Source: Muribaculaceae bacterium Isolate-002 (NCI) (GTDB taxonomy: Bacteria > Bacteroidota > Bacteroidia > Bacteroidales > Muribaculaceae). From it: a stretch of 42,420 nt of DNA. The stretch covers positions 1-42,420 of the forward strand of contig SCEG01000026.1 in the NCBI GenBank assembly GCA_004102805.1, read 5' to 3'. The translations under genes and the position numbers were made by a program. Under the pieces are notes generated by a model. It ran no database searches, was not told where the DNA came from, and worked only from the letters and a program-made list of their open reading frames with translations. How positions within the stretch are numbered: the first letter of the stretch is position 1; every line of letters begins with the position of its first letter. Below are positions 25,608 to 33,202 of the stretch, piece after piece.

Positions 25608-27165
25608 ACTTACCAAGGAACAGAAGGAGGCATTCGCGCAGTGGAAGGAACACTGCCGCGTAGTCCAGGCACTGACAGCGGCATCCTTGTCCGTTGTAAA
25701 GGAGTCGCCGGTCGAGAAAGAGCGCCGTATCAAACGGCTGCTCTCAAACTACGACGAGTTCTGCGAGTATTATTTCGCCCACTTCCTAACCCTCCGCGAC
25801 AAGACCACCGGGGAAGTAATCCGTATGATTCACAATGCGCCGTTCCATACCAAGGCGGCGCTCAAGATAAAAAACACGCCGAACCTGAAGGCGGTGTTCA
25901 AATGGCCGCGCGGCCATGCCAAGTCCACCCATATCGGTGTGTTCATCCCTCTTTGGCTTATTTTCCAACCGAAGAGGCTCATCAATTTCATGATTACCGT
26001 CGGCAAATCCCAGGAGAGTGCAAACCGTCTGCTCGGCGACCTTCAGGCTGAACTTGAATACAACCAGAAGCTGATTGCCGATTTCGGGGAGCAGAAGAAC
26101 CTCGGGTTGTGGCTGCAGGGCGAGTTCAAGACCAAGGGCGGGGCCAAGTTCCTCGCCGTGGGCCGTGGGCAGTCGCCACGCGGCCTCCGCGACCGCGAGG
26201 CGCGCCCGGACTATATCGTGATCGACGATCTGGACGACGACGAGCTTTGCCGCAACGAGAAGCGCGTAAAGGAACTGACCGACTGGGTGAAGGAGGCTCT
26301 TTTCGGCGCGCTCGACGTGGGCCGCGGCCGCTTCATAATGGTGGGCAACCTTATTTCCAAAAATTCGGTACTTGCCAATATCGCCGGATCCAAGGGTGTC
26401 CACGTGTCCGAGATAAAAGCCGTCGATAAGGATGGTAATCCGGTATGGGCCGAGAAATGGACCAAGGATGAGGCTCAGGCATACAAGGATTTCGTCGGAT
26501 ATCGTGCGTGGGAGAAAGAGATGATGCACAATCCTATCACTGACGGCACCATATTCCGCCATGAATGGATCCGGTTCAAGCGTCTGCCGAAACTCGACAA
26601 GTATGACATGCTTGTGTGCTACACGGACCCGTCGTTCAAGTCATCAACCGCTAACGACTACAAGGCCTGCCGCCTGTGGGGCAAAATCGGCACGGAGCTT
26701 CATCTCATCGACTGCTATGTGCGTCAGGACACTGTGTCCGGCATGGTACGGTGGCTCTATAACCTCTATGAGAGCTTGCCCGACAACGTGGTTGTCAATT
26801 TCTATATAGAGGCCAATATGCTCCAGGATATCATTCTTGATGAATTCGCTACCGAGGGCAACATCCGTGGATACCAGTTGCCAATTATGCCCGATAAGCG
26901 CACTAAGCCGGATAAGGTGCAGCGCATCGAGGCGGTGTCGCCGTTGTGGGAGCGCGGCTTTGTGTTCTACAACGAGGCTCTGAAAGATTCGCCGGACATG
27001 CAGGTCGGCATCGAGCAGACTCTTGCTCTCGAGCGTGGTTCCCGCGTGCATGACGACGCGCCGGATGCCGACGAAGGTGCGATATGGTTCCTTCAACGTA
27101 GTACCCGGCAGGAGATTTTCAAACCGGTGGCGATTCCGCGTCGCTCACCTAAAAACATGTGGTAA
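25597..27165 (+). CDS. Terminase large subunit (Mu gp28-like)
   Basis: This 522-residue packaging motor has an ATPase Walker A-like KWPRGHAKST (103-110), a Walker B region YIVIDDLDDDE (D210, D211), and a C-terminal nuclease with CYTDPSFKSSTANDYK (D344). Layout and length fit Mu gp28-type terminases that package by headful into flanking host DNA. It overlaps the small subunit by 11 bases, and the next gene begins just after its stop. Confidence 0.93.
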   Translation: MATKLTKEQKEAFAQWKEHCRVVQALTAASLSVVKESPVEKERRIKRLLSNYDEFCEYYFAHFLTLRDKTTGEVIRMIHNAPFHTKAALKIKNTPNLKAVFKWPRGHAKSTHIGVFIPLWLIFQPKRLINFMITVGKSQESANRLLGDLQAELEYNQKLIADFGEQKNLGLWLQGEFKTKGGAKFLAVGRGQSPRGLRDREARPDYIVIDDLDDDELCRNEKRVKELTDWVKEALFGALDVGRGRFIMVGNLISKNSVLANIAGSKGVHVSEIKAVDKDGNPVWAEKWTKDEAQAYKDFVGYRAWEKEMMHNPITDGTIFRHEWIRFKRLPKLDKYDMLVCYTDPSFKSSTANDYKACRLWGKIGTELHLIDCYVRQDTVSGMVRWLYNLYESLPDNVVVNFYIEANMLQDIILDEFATEGNIRGYQLPIMPDKRTKPDKVQRIEAVSPLWERGFVFYNEALKDSPDMQVGIEQTLALERGSRVHDDAPDADEGAIWFLQRSTRQEIFKPVAIPRRSPKNMW

Positions 27166-27167
27166 CT

Positions 27168-27584
27168 ATGTTTATCGACAACGAGGATTACAGGGTGGTT
27201 ATCGGTGAGGCGGCTTTGAAGGTCGTATCCCAGTCTACCCCTGAAAATATAGCAAACGCAGAGGTGGAGGCCATCGAGGAGATTTCCGGCTATCTGCGCC
27301 CGGTATATGATACCGATGCCATTTTCTCGGCTTCAGGAGCAGACCGCAACCGGCTCATAGTGATGTACACCGCCGACATCGCGCTCTATCACCTCTCGGC
27401 ATCGCAACCGCAGAAGATGGGCAGCGAGATACGCAAGGAGCGTTACGAGCGCGCCATAAAATGGCTCGAGGGAGTACAGGCCGGCAGGATTGTTCCCGAC
27501 CTACCTCTCGCCGCCGTCGATGACGGCTTTGCCGGATTCGGCACTTCCTATCACTCTTCACCCCGATTAAGACACGATTGGTAA
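27168..27584 (+). CDS. DUF1320 head-tail protein (Mu gp36-like)
   Basis: The protein is about 138 residues from the ATG at 27168, two bases after the terminase stop; a GTG at 27159 would overlap it. It carries the DUF1320 pattern: a helical N-terminus with EEISGYLRPVYDTDAIF, then LIVMYTADIALYHLSAS and RYERAIKWLEGVQAG. In Mu the gp36 homologue sits among head-tail connector genes. Here it lies between terminase and portal. Confidence 0.8.
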   Translation: MFIDNEDYRVVIGEAALKVVSQSTPENIANAEVEAIEEISGYLRPVYDTDAIFSASGADRNRLIVMYTADIALYHLSASQPQKMGSEIRKERYERAIKWLEGVQAGRIVPDLPLAAVDDGFAGFGTSYHSSPRLRHDW

Positions 27585-27585
27585 C

Positions 27586-28878
27586 ATGGCACGTAAGACG
27601 AAACGACAAAAACTGACCAGGGAGCAGAAAACGGTCCGGTCTAAGATACAGAAGCAGTCCTCGGTTATCCTGGAGCTGCACCGCTATGCTGAGTTCTTCA
27701 CCAAAAATGACATCGAGGACTGGCGCCATGCATGGCAGTCTTCTATTGATCCACGCCACCCTTCCAGGCAAAAGCTCTACGACATATACCGGGACGCCAT
27801 GACGGACTCGCACCTCTCGGGCTGCATACAGCAGCGCGTTGGGTTCGTGATGTCGCGCTCGTTCAAGCTCGTTAACGAGAAGGGCAAGCAGGACGAGTCT
27901 GCGGAGCATCTGTTCGACCAGGCATGGTTCAAGGATCTGTGCCGCCTGTGTCTTGAGTCTATCTGGTGGGGCCACTCGCTCATCGAGCTTGGCGATGTCA
28001 TTACCGACGGCGACGGCCATCCGGCGTTCTCCGGCGTATCGCTCATTCCCCGAAAGCATGTGATCCCGGAGAAGGGGCGCGTAGTACAGCGCGTAGGTAT
28101 GAACTGGGAAACCGGCATTGAGTACCGGGAGCGTCCATGGCGTGACTGGCTGATTGAGGCCGGCCGCCCGGACGACCTCGGGCTATTGCTCAAGGCCGCG
28201 TTGCACACCATCCCGAAAAAACATGCCATGACGTTCTGGGATTGTTTCGCGGAGGTATTCGGCATGCCCTGGCGCATCGCACGCACCACCACCCGTGACC
28301 CGAAGGAGTTCCGGCGTCTGCAGGACATGATCTACAACGGCGGAGCAAACCAGGGTGTAGTGACCGGCATGGAAACTGAGATTCAGTTTGTGGAGTCCGG
28401 CAAGGGTGACGCTTTCAATGTCTATGACAAGCGTATCGACCGCGCCAATTCGGAGCTGTCGAAACTTGTCATCGGCCAGACCATGACCATCGAGGACGGT
28501 TCGTCGCTCTCCCAGTCGCAGACCCACCTGCAGGTGTTCATGAATCTGGTGGAGTCTGACCGTGACTTCCTGCGCGACATCATAAACAATCAGCTTATCC
28601 CGCTGATGATCCTGCACGGGTTCCCGGTCAAGGGGCTGCGCTTTGAATGGGATGACGCTGTTGACTATACCCCGAAGCAACAGGTGGCCTATGAAACTAT
28701 GATTGCCGACCGCTACGAGGTTGACCCGTCTTATTTCGCGGAGAAGTACAATATGCCGGTCGGAAAGCGGCGCGACATCATGTCGCTCCCTCCTGCGGAA
28801 GATAATAAAGACGATAAGGACACGAACGACCCAAAGGATGCGGAGGAGCCGGAGGAGAAAAAGCATTTTTTCGACTGA
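27586..28878 (+). CDS. Portal protein (DUF935, Mu gp29-like)
   Basis: This 430-residue protein shows DUF935 signatures: DIYRDAMTDSHLSGCIQQR near the N-terminus, ESIWWGHSLIELGDV, HAMTFWDCFAEVFGMPWRIA, and a C-terminal EKYNMPVGKRRD followed by an acidic Asp/Glu/Lys-rich tail. It forms the dodecameric DNA channel at one capsid vertex. The next gene's frame is open across its 3' end, so the two are probably coupled. Confidence 0.93.
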   Translation: MARKTKRQKLTREQKTVRSKIQKQSSVILELHRYAEFFTKNDIEDWRHAWQSSIDPRHPSRQKLYDIYRDAMTDSHLSGCIQQRVGFVMSRSFKLVNEKGKQDESAEHLFDQAWFKDLCRLCLESIWWGHSLIELGDVITDGDGHPAFSGVSLIPRKHVIPEKGRVVQRVGMNWETGIEYRERPWRDWLIEAGRPDDLGLLLKAALHTIPKKHAMTFWDCFAEVFGMPWRIARTTTRDPKEFRRLQDMIYNGGANQGVVTGMETEIQFVESGKGDAFNVYDKRIDRANSELSKLVIGQTMTIEDGSSLSQSQTHLQVFMNLVESDRDFLRDIINNQLIPLMILHGFPVKGLRFEWDDAVDYTPKQQVAYETMIADRYEVDPSYFAEKYNMPVGKRRDIMSLPPAEDNKDDKDTNDPKDAEEPEEKKHFFD

Positions 28879-28931
28879 GCCCCTCTGACTACGAGGGGCT
28901 GCACCGGCGTTATGCCTCGCTGCTCGAGGGC

Positions 28932-30194
28932 ATGGAGATGGCGACACTCGTCTCTCCGGGCGATGATGTGCGCAAGCGTCTGTCCTCGTTGTTCGCCGGC
29001 ATGATGAAGTCGCTATTCAAGGAGAAAGGGGCGGAGTTCCGGGTTGACCTTGTCGCCGACCCCGCCGTGCAGGAGTTTGTCGGGGCGCATGCGTCGGTGA
29101 TGGATTCTGCATTTCAGAAGGTGGAGATGTCGGATGCCATGCGCCGGCGACTGACACGATCCAACTATATATTCTCCGGCATGAAGGCGTTCCATGAGCT
29201 GCACGAGGCGTTCCCGTCGCTGCTTGATGAAAACGGCAATAGAAAGCCGTTCGAACGGTTTTTGAATGACGTTCAGAGTATCGATGCGACATACAACGCC
29301 AACTATCTCCGGGCGGAGTACAATTTTGTGGCAGCGTCTGCCGAAATGGCCGGCCGGTGGGAGCAGTTCATGCGCGACGGCGACCGATACAATCTCCAGT
29401 ACCGCACACAGCAGGATGACAAGGTGCGCCCGGAACATGCAGCCCTCGACCGCGTCACACTGCCGCCATCGGATTCGTTCTGGGAGGAGTTCTACCCGCC
29501 TAACGGTTGGAACTGCCGCTGTACCGTGGTCCAGGTGCGCAAGTCGAAATATCCCGCTACCTCCCACGACGAGGCTATGCGCCTGGGTGACGAGGCCCTG
29601 CAGCGCGACACAAAGGGTATATTCCGATTCAATGCCGGCAGGGAGGGCAAGTCAGTACCGGACTACAATCCATACACCATTCGCCGCTGCTCGACATGTC
29701 CCGTTGCCAAAGGAGGAAAAGGGCGTGAACTGGCATTCGTGCCGGATAACGAAGTCTGTCAGGCATGCGCCATCTTCCATGAGTGCGCCGGCAATGCCGA
29801 AAAGTCTGCACGTGCCATTGAACGTAAACATTATATGCGTGAAATGGCTCCGTTACTGGGTCGCCGATGTGCCAAATCTATTGATGAAGGTTCGGATATT
29901 CAGGTAGGATTCACCACTTACGGTAACAAACACTTGTTCTCTGACACATTCGGACGCTCAAGTGTGCTATCAAAAGTCGATCTGAAAAATCTTGATACTC
30001 TTCTCGCACAATCAACCTACGACGGGGAGTCAGCACTGACACACTCAAGGAGTGACAGCATTGAGCATTTCTATTATTTCAAGACAACTTTACGAGGTCA
30101 GGAAATAAGGCTCAATATAGCCAAACAAGTTGAAACCGATCCACATGGCCGAACCCGTACATCTTACTTCCTCTACTCGGTAAATGACATATAA
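28932..30194 (+). CDS. Mu gpF-like head protein fused to a probable nuclease domain
   Basis: Residues about 1-200 are a phage Mu gpF-like minor head protein (PF04233 style), with RTQQDDKVRPEHAALDRVTLP and FYPPNGWNCRCTV as signatures. A Cys-rich linker follows (CSTCPVAKGG, CQACAIFHEC). The last 110 residues (LFSDTFGRSSVLSKVDLKNL, then HFYYFKTTLRGQEIRLNIAK) resemble the phage-Barnase-EndoU-ColicinE5/D-RelE (PBECR) nuclease domains found at the ends of gpF-like proteins. Base use turns more AT-rich after about 29790, so this domain looks swapped in. The frame is open upstream of 28932 (FFRLSPSDYEGLHRRYASLL) without an ATG; a non-ATG or coupled start inside the portal gene is likely. Confidence 0.8.
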   Translation: MEMATLVSPGDDVRKRLSSLFAGMMKSLFKEKGAEFRVDLVADPAVQEFVGAHASVMDSAFQKVEMSDAMRRRLTRSNYIFSGMKAFHELHEAFPSLLDENGNRKPFERFLNDVQSIDATYNANYLRAEYNFVAASAEMAGRWEQFMRDGDRYNLQYRTQQDDKVRPEHAALDRVTLPPSDSFWEEFYPPNGWNCRCTVVQVRKSKYPATSHDEAMRLGDEALQRDTKGIFRFNAGREGKSVPDYNPYTIRRCSTCPVAKGGKGRELAFVPDNEVCQACAIFHECAGNAEKSARAIERKHYMREMAPLLGRRCAKSIDEGSDIQVGFTTYGNKHLFSDTFGRSSVLSKVDLKNLDTLLAQSTYDGESALTHSRSDSIEHFYYFKTTLRGQEIRLNIAKQVETDPHGRTRTSYFLYSVNDI

Positions 30195-30253
30195 AAAGCA
30201 CCGAAGGCGGATCTTAGGACTAAATTGCCAGCTTACCATTCCTTCAGTGCTTT
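30195..30253 (+). terminator. Inverted repeat after the gpF-like gene
   Basis: AAAGCACCGAAGG (30195-30207) pairs with CCTTCAGTGCTTT (30241-30253) with one mismatch, around a 33-base loop. No long T-run follows. It could be a weak or attenuating terminator, or a boundary scar of the imported C-terminal segment. Confidence 0.4.
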
Positions 30254-30291
30254 GTGCAAAATTACGAACAATTCTTGACATATAAAAGTTT

Positions 30292-30525
30292 ATGAACAAA
30301 TTTATCTCATTTCTCAAAAAATCCAACCGCTACAAGCATCTTATCGGCGGTTTTATCGTGGGGTTACTCGCCTGTGGACCCTACCCTGCTACATACTCTG
30401 CCATCGTGGCCGGTTCTTGTCTTGAGCTTAAAGACAAACTGCACGGCTGCCCGTGGGACTGGATTGACTGGCTAATGACCGTAGCCGGAGGGGCTATTGC
30501 CGCTGTTTTATGGCTTTTGCTCTGA
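30292..30525 (+). CDS. Small membrane protein, holin candidate
   Basis: This 77-residue protein has a basic N-terminus (MNKFISFLKKSNRYKH), a first hydrophobic segment (LIGGFIVGLLACGPYPATYSAIVAG), a polar loop (CLELKDKLHGCPWDWID) and a second one (WLMTVAGGAIAAVLWLLL). Two membrane segments with a charged N-terminus fit a small holin, but it lies far from the amidase. I cannot exclude a non-lytic membrane protein. It precedes the DGR promoter. Confidence 0.7.
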   Translation: MNKFISFLKKSNRYKHLIGGFIVGLLACGPYPATYSAIVAGSCLELKDKLHGCPWDWIDWLMTVAGGAIAAVLWLLL

Positions 30526-30554
30526 AACATTCCTATCGGAACACGGATTATGCG

Positions 30555-30562
30555 TAACTTTG
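30555..30562 (+). promoter_or_regulatory. Candidate DGR promoter (-7 box)
   Basis: TAACTTTG at 30555-30562, followed by C, matches TAnnTTTG. The same TAACTTTGC is used upstream of the thymidylate-synthase-like gene (33172). Transcription would start near 30569, just before the repeat at 30589. There is no clear -33 TTTG. Confidence 0.5.
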
Positions 30563-30568
30563 CACTTT

Positions 30569-30911
30569 GTAAGGCTGTGGCACTCAATAGGCCGTGTGGT
30601 CTATCGCGGCTACAACTACGCGTATGCGGGTGGCGGCGTGTCGTACGCGCATGCGAGTTACGATGCTTCGAGTGCGTACGCGTCTGTCGGGTCGCGCCTG
30701 GACAACCAATCATCGGCGTACATCACCGGGGACGTGTCCCCATTGAGGTGCCGAGAGGGACAGGCCTCGGCAAAAGCATGGTTACCATGGAAAGCCGGAA
30801 CATCAAGTGACTGGGTAGGGTTTGGTAGGCGCAAGCTCGAACAACCCGGACCCGGAAGTAGGAAGGCTCAGAGAGCCGTAATTTTCAATTTATCCAAACT
30901 CTTTCACAACT
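30569..30911 (+). ncRNA. DGR template RNA and structured spacer
   Basis: The 386-base gap between the small membrane gene and the RT holds no convincing gene. It contains the repeat (30589-30701) and a structured spacer: GGGGAC-GT-GTCCCC at 30728-30741, TGCCGAG/CTCGGCA at 30749-30772, and GGCTC-AGA-GAGCC at 30865-30877. In BPP-1 the template-repeat RNA plus about 140 bases of spacer before the RT is needed for cDNA priming. This spacer has the same position and a similar size. The 30497-31057 open frame runs through it in the VR frame but has no gene-like N-terminus. Confidence 0.65.
30589..30701 (+). repeat. DGR template-position repeat (possibly diversified)
   Basis: 113 bases match the VR with 13 substitutions and no gaps. 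Template repeats normally keep A at every variable position. Here most variable codons read TAC, TAT, CAT, GGT or AGT rather than AAC/AAT. Taking this copy as template explains only 4 of 13 mismatches by A-specific mutagenesis. It is the template by position (beside the RT), but its sequence looks like a product. Just beyond it (30702-30709) five A all differ from the fibre gene while three C are kept. Confidence 0.8.
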
Positions 30912-32096
30912 ATGCGCAGGGAAGGACATATCATCGAGGAGATTGTGGCATACCCCAATATGTCGCAGTCATTCGATCAGGTGCTCCGCGGAACCGTCCG
31001 CAAACGGAGTCGCCAGGGCCGGTGGCTTCTCGCCCACCGCGAGGAGGTCATCGCTGAATTGTCCGCAAAAATCGCCGACGGTTCTTATTACATCGCCGGA
31101 GGCTACCGTGAGCGCACCATCGTCGAGGGTGGCAAGGAACGACACATTCAGATTCTGACGATGAAAGACCGCATAGCCTGTCACGCGATTATGGCTGTGG
31201 TCGACGCGCACATCAAGCGTCGGTTCATCCGCACGACCGGAGCAAGCATCAAGGGGCGCGGCATGCACGACCTGAAGGCGTATATCGAGCGTGACATGAG
31301 GGATAATCCGGAGCAGACACGCTACTGCTATAAGTTCGACATCTCTAAGTTTTATGAGAGTGTTGACCAGCGGATGCTGATTGACTGCGTGCGCCGGGTG
31401 TTCAAGGATGCCAAACTCATCGCAATCCTCGAGAGGTTCATCTGCATGATGCCGGAAGGAGTGAGCATAGGGCTGCGCTCTTCACAGGGGCTGTGCAATC
31501 TGCTGCTGTCGGTCCATCTCGATCATGTGCTGAAGGACAGGCTCGGTGTGAAATACTTCTACCGTTACTGCGATGACGGTGTGGTTCTCGCCGCCACGAA
31601 AGAGGAGCTTTGGAAAATCCGCGATGCCGTACACGAATGTGTGGAAGCTATCGGGCATACCATCAAGGCTAACGAGAGGGTGTTCCCCGTGACCGAGGGC
31701 ATCGACTTCCTGGGATACGTCATCTATCCCGACCACGCGCTGCTGCGCAAGCGCATAAAAGTGAAATTCGCCCGGAAGATGGGCGAGGTCAAAAGCCGCA
31801 AGAGACGGCGTGTGCTGACCGCATCGTTCTACGGTATGGCCAAGCACGCCCAATGTAATAATCTATTCATTAAATTAACAGGCAAAGCAATGAAATCTTT
31901 TAAGGATTTGAATGTCGCTTACAAGCCCGATGACGGCAAGAAGCGATTCCCCGGTGCCGTAATAAGCATCCGGGAACTGGTAAACCTCCCCCATCGAGGT
32001 CTACGACTTCGAGATGGGCGTAACAACCTCTCAAGGGCCCGACCGCTGCGTCGTGGCCATCAAGGTCAATGGAGAGCCGAAGAAGTTCTTCACTGA
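30912..32096 (+). CDS. DGR reverse transcriptase (frame broken near C-terminus)
   Basis: The RT copies the template RNA with A-specific errors. Palm motifs: KFDISKFYESV from about residue 141 (motif A, D143), GLRSSQGL at 187-194 with the SQ pair characteristic of DGR and related RTs, and YRYCDDGVVLA with YCDD at 219-222. The N-terminal RT0-2 region (IQILTMKDRIACHAIM, TTGASIKGRGMHDLKAYIER) is intact. From about residue 359 the frame becomes basic, low-sense sequence (HRGLRLRDGRNNLSRARPLR) and stops at 32096. The +1 frame carries the sensible continuation, so the C-terminus is judged frameshifted at CCCCC (31988-31992). No avd-like gene was found beside it. Confidence 0.93.
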   Translation: MRREGHIIEEIVAYPNMSQSFDQVLRGTVRKRSRQGRWLLAHREEVIAELSAKIADGSYYIAGGYRERTIVEGGKERHIQILTMKDRIACHAIMAVVDAHIKRRFIRTTGASIKGRGMHDLKAYIERDMRDNPEQTRYCYKFDISKFYESVDQRMLIDCVRRVFKDAKLIAILERFICMMPEGVSIGLRSSQGLCNLLLSVHLDHVLKDRLGVKYFYRYCDDGVVLAATKEELWKIRDAVHECVEAIGHTIKANERVFPVTEGIDFLGYVIYPDHALLRKRIKVKFARKMGEVKSRKRRRVLTASFYGMAKHAQCNNLFIKLTGKAMKSFKDLNVAYKPDDGKKRFPGAVISIRELVNLPHRGLRLRDGRNNLSRARPLRRGHQGQWRAEEVLH

Positions 32097-32217
32097 CTCT
32101 AAGGAGATGAAAAACATTCTCCAACAGATCAAGGAACAGCCCGACGGCTTCCCATTCACAACAATACTGAAATCGGAATCTTTCGGGCAAGGTAAAACAA
32201 AGTACATCTTCACCTGA
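32014..32217 (+). CDS. Probable C-terminal domain of the DGR RT in the +1 frame
   Basis: An open frame from 31984 to 32217 reads TSPIEVYDFEMGVTTSQGPD, then CVVAIKVNGEPKKFF, and ends DGFPFTTILKSESFGQGKTKYIFT-like. It joins the RT smoothly at RELVNLP if one C of the run at 31988-31992 is removed, giving a single protein of about 434 residues. The segment is small and beta-rich, with an OB- or ssDNA-binding-like look. The first ATG is 32014, which would allow separate translation of 67 residues. The next gene starts two bases after its stop, so this frame, not the one ending at 32096, fits the packing of the operon. The fusion is inferred. Confidence 0.75.
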   Translation: MGVTTSQGPDRCVVAIKVNGEPKKFFTDSKEMKNILQQIKEQPDGFPFTTILKSESFGQGKTKYIFT

Positions 32218-32219
32218 CT

Positions 32220-32705
32220 ATGCAAAGAGTCCAAGGCAATCCGCAAGTGGCACTTTTAGAGTGCACCAATCCTGTCCGCAACCGATGGCGCGTCCGCTGG
32301 GATGTGACCACCGACGCATACGGCATCACCTCCTATATGGAGCAACAGTTGAACCACCGCCCGACAGTCGATGAGATCAAGGCACTCATCAGCGGTTGGA
32401 TCAGCGACCGCACGGCCGCCAGAATCCTCACCGGCTTTTCCTATGATGGTGTCCCGGTGTGGCTATCGGTCGAGAACCAGTCCAACTACCAACGCGCCTA
32501 CACTCAGGCCAGCCTCGGTCTGCCCGGCGCGCTCCCGGTGACTTTCAAGTTCGGCACTGACGATGCGCCGGTATACCGCACTTTCGACACTCTGCCTGAG
32601 CTTGAGGCTTTCTACACCGCATATTCGGCACACATCCAAAATGTGCAGCAGGAAGGTTGGAAGGCTAAGGATAATATTGACTTGGGACTCTACAGCGTGG
32701 ACTGA
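32220..32705 (+). CDS. DUF4376-like protein, possible tail-fibre chaperone
   Basis: This 161-residue protein has an N-terminal segment (CTNPVRNRWRVRWDVTTDAYG) and a body typical of DUF4376 phage proteins: helical ISGWISDRTAARILTGF, then VPVWLSVENQSNYQRAYTQA, FKFGTDDAPVYRTFDTLPEL and AYSAHIQNVQQEGW. Members of this group are often found next to tail-fibre genes. Here it follows the RT by two bases, so it may assist folding of the diversified fibre. That role is inferred. Confidence 0.72.
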   Translation: MQRVQGNPQVALLECTNPVRNRWRVRWDVTTDAYGITSYMEQQLNHRPTVDEIKALISGWISDRTAARILTGFSYDGVPVWLSVENQSNYQRAYTQASLGLPGALPVTFKFGTDDAPVYRTFDTLPELEAFYTAYSAHIQNVQQEGWKAKDNIDLGLYSVD

Positions 32706-32764
32706 CCTGAGGCAGACCCTTCGGGGGAGGGTATAAAAAAATGCCCCCGGCCTGTTAAATAGTC

Positions 32765-32863
32765 GTCTCACTTACTCTTTAACACAACCCGCGTAGGGAA
32801 GCTCGGAAGAGGGCATTGTGCCCCCGGCGAGCTTCCCTACGCGGGTGTTTGAATAAGTGAGAC
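32765..32863. repeat. 99-base nested inverted repeat
   Basis: GTCTCACTTA (32765-32774) pairs with 32854-32863. CCCGCGTAGGGAAGCTCG (32788-32805) pairs perfectly with 32828-32845. The loop contains a third pair, GGGCA-TTG-TGCCC (32811-32823). A run of T (ATTTTTTC) occurs about 15 bases after the right end, so it could act as a terminator. The nested structure could equally be a cruciform, a small mobile element or an RNA. The 32706-32890 gap holds no gene. Confidence 0.85.
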
Positions 32864-32890
32864 AGTGCAAATTTAGCAATTTTTTCGGAT

Positions 32891-33133
32891 ATGACCATAT
32901 TTGAGATTCTGAAATTCAACCGGGAGCTGCTCAATCGGCTCCGAAATGCCGGCATCAGACTGGAGGATGCCGACTACATAGACCTTTTTGTTGACTTCAA
33001 CGATATGGTCGGCAGGGGCGACAAGGTGTCATACGCCGTGGCCATACTCGCCGACCGCTACGACATAAGCGAGCGAAAGGTCTACAGCCTGGTGAAGCAT
33101 TTTCAAAATGACTGCAATCCCGGTGCAGTATGA
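32891..33133 (+). CDS. Small HTH protein, candidate late regulator
   Basis: This 80-residue protein has an acidic helical N-terminus (LRNAGIRLEDADYIDLFVDF) and a C-terminal helix-turn-helix (VSYAVAILADRYDISERKVYSLVKHF). The ISERKVY segment resembles the recognition helix of Mor/C-type activators of Mu-like phages. The activator of the late operons is not otherwise identified in this phage, so this protein and the HTH protein at 35760 are the candidates. Assignment is tentative. Confidence 0.6.
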   Translation: MTIFEILKFNRELLNRLRNAGIRLEDADYIDLFVDFNDMVGRGDKVSYAVAILADRYDISERKVYSLVKHFQNDCNPGAV

Positions 33134-33171
33134 TTTGGTGTCGCCATGGTGTCCGGCATTCTCCGGCACTG

Positions 33172-33179
33172 TAACTTTG
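33172..33179 (+). promoter_or_regulatory. Promoter (-7 box) for the modification cassette
   Basis: TAACTTTG at 33172-33179, 24 bases before the ATG at 33203, is identical to the box before the DGR repeat, including the following C. The hairpin GCCGT/ACGGC follows at the expected transcript start. It implies the two-gene cassette has its own promoter, possibly active in the lysogen. Confidence 0.55.
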
Positions 33180-33202
33180 CCGTACACTAATACGGCATCA
33201 TT

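Noticed and set aside
30702..30709. Extension of the DGR repeat by eight bases past CTGG
   Set aside because: All five A differ and all three C match, which is tempting, but the fibre codons there (AFRG) are a constant tail in such proteins and homology stops at once afterwards. It could be chance.
30497..31057. Open frame through the DGR repeat, reading YRGYNYAYAGGG in the VR frame
   Set aside because: The repeat segment matches the fibre frame, but the upstream part has no protein sense, the frame overruns the RT start, and the DGR spacer is expected to be noncoding. It is kept only as an argument that the repeat could be a VR remnant.
32765..32863. CRISPR array or tRNA
   Set aside because: It is a single inverted repeat with no unit repetition and no tRNA fold. 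I saw no CRISPR array or tRNA anywhere in the window.
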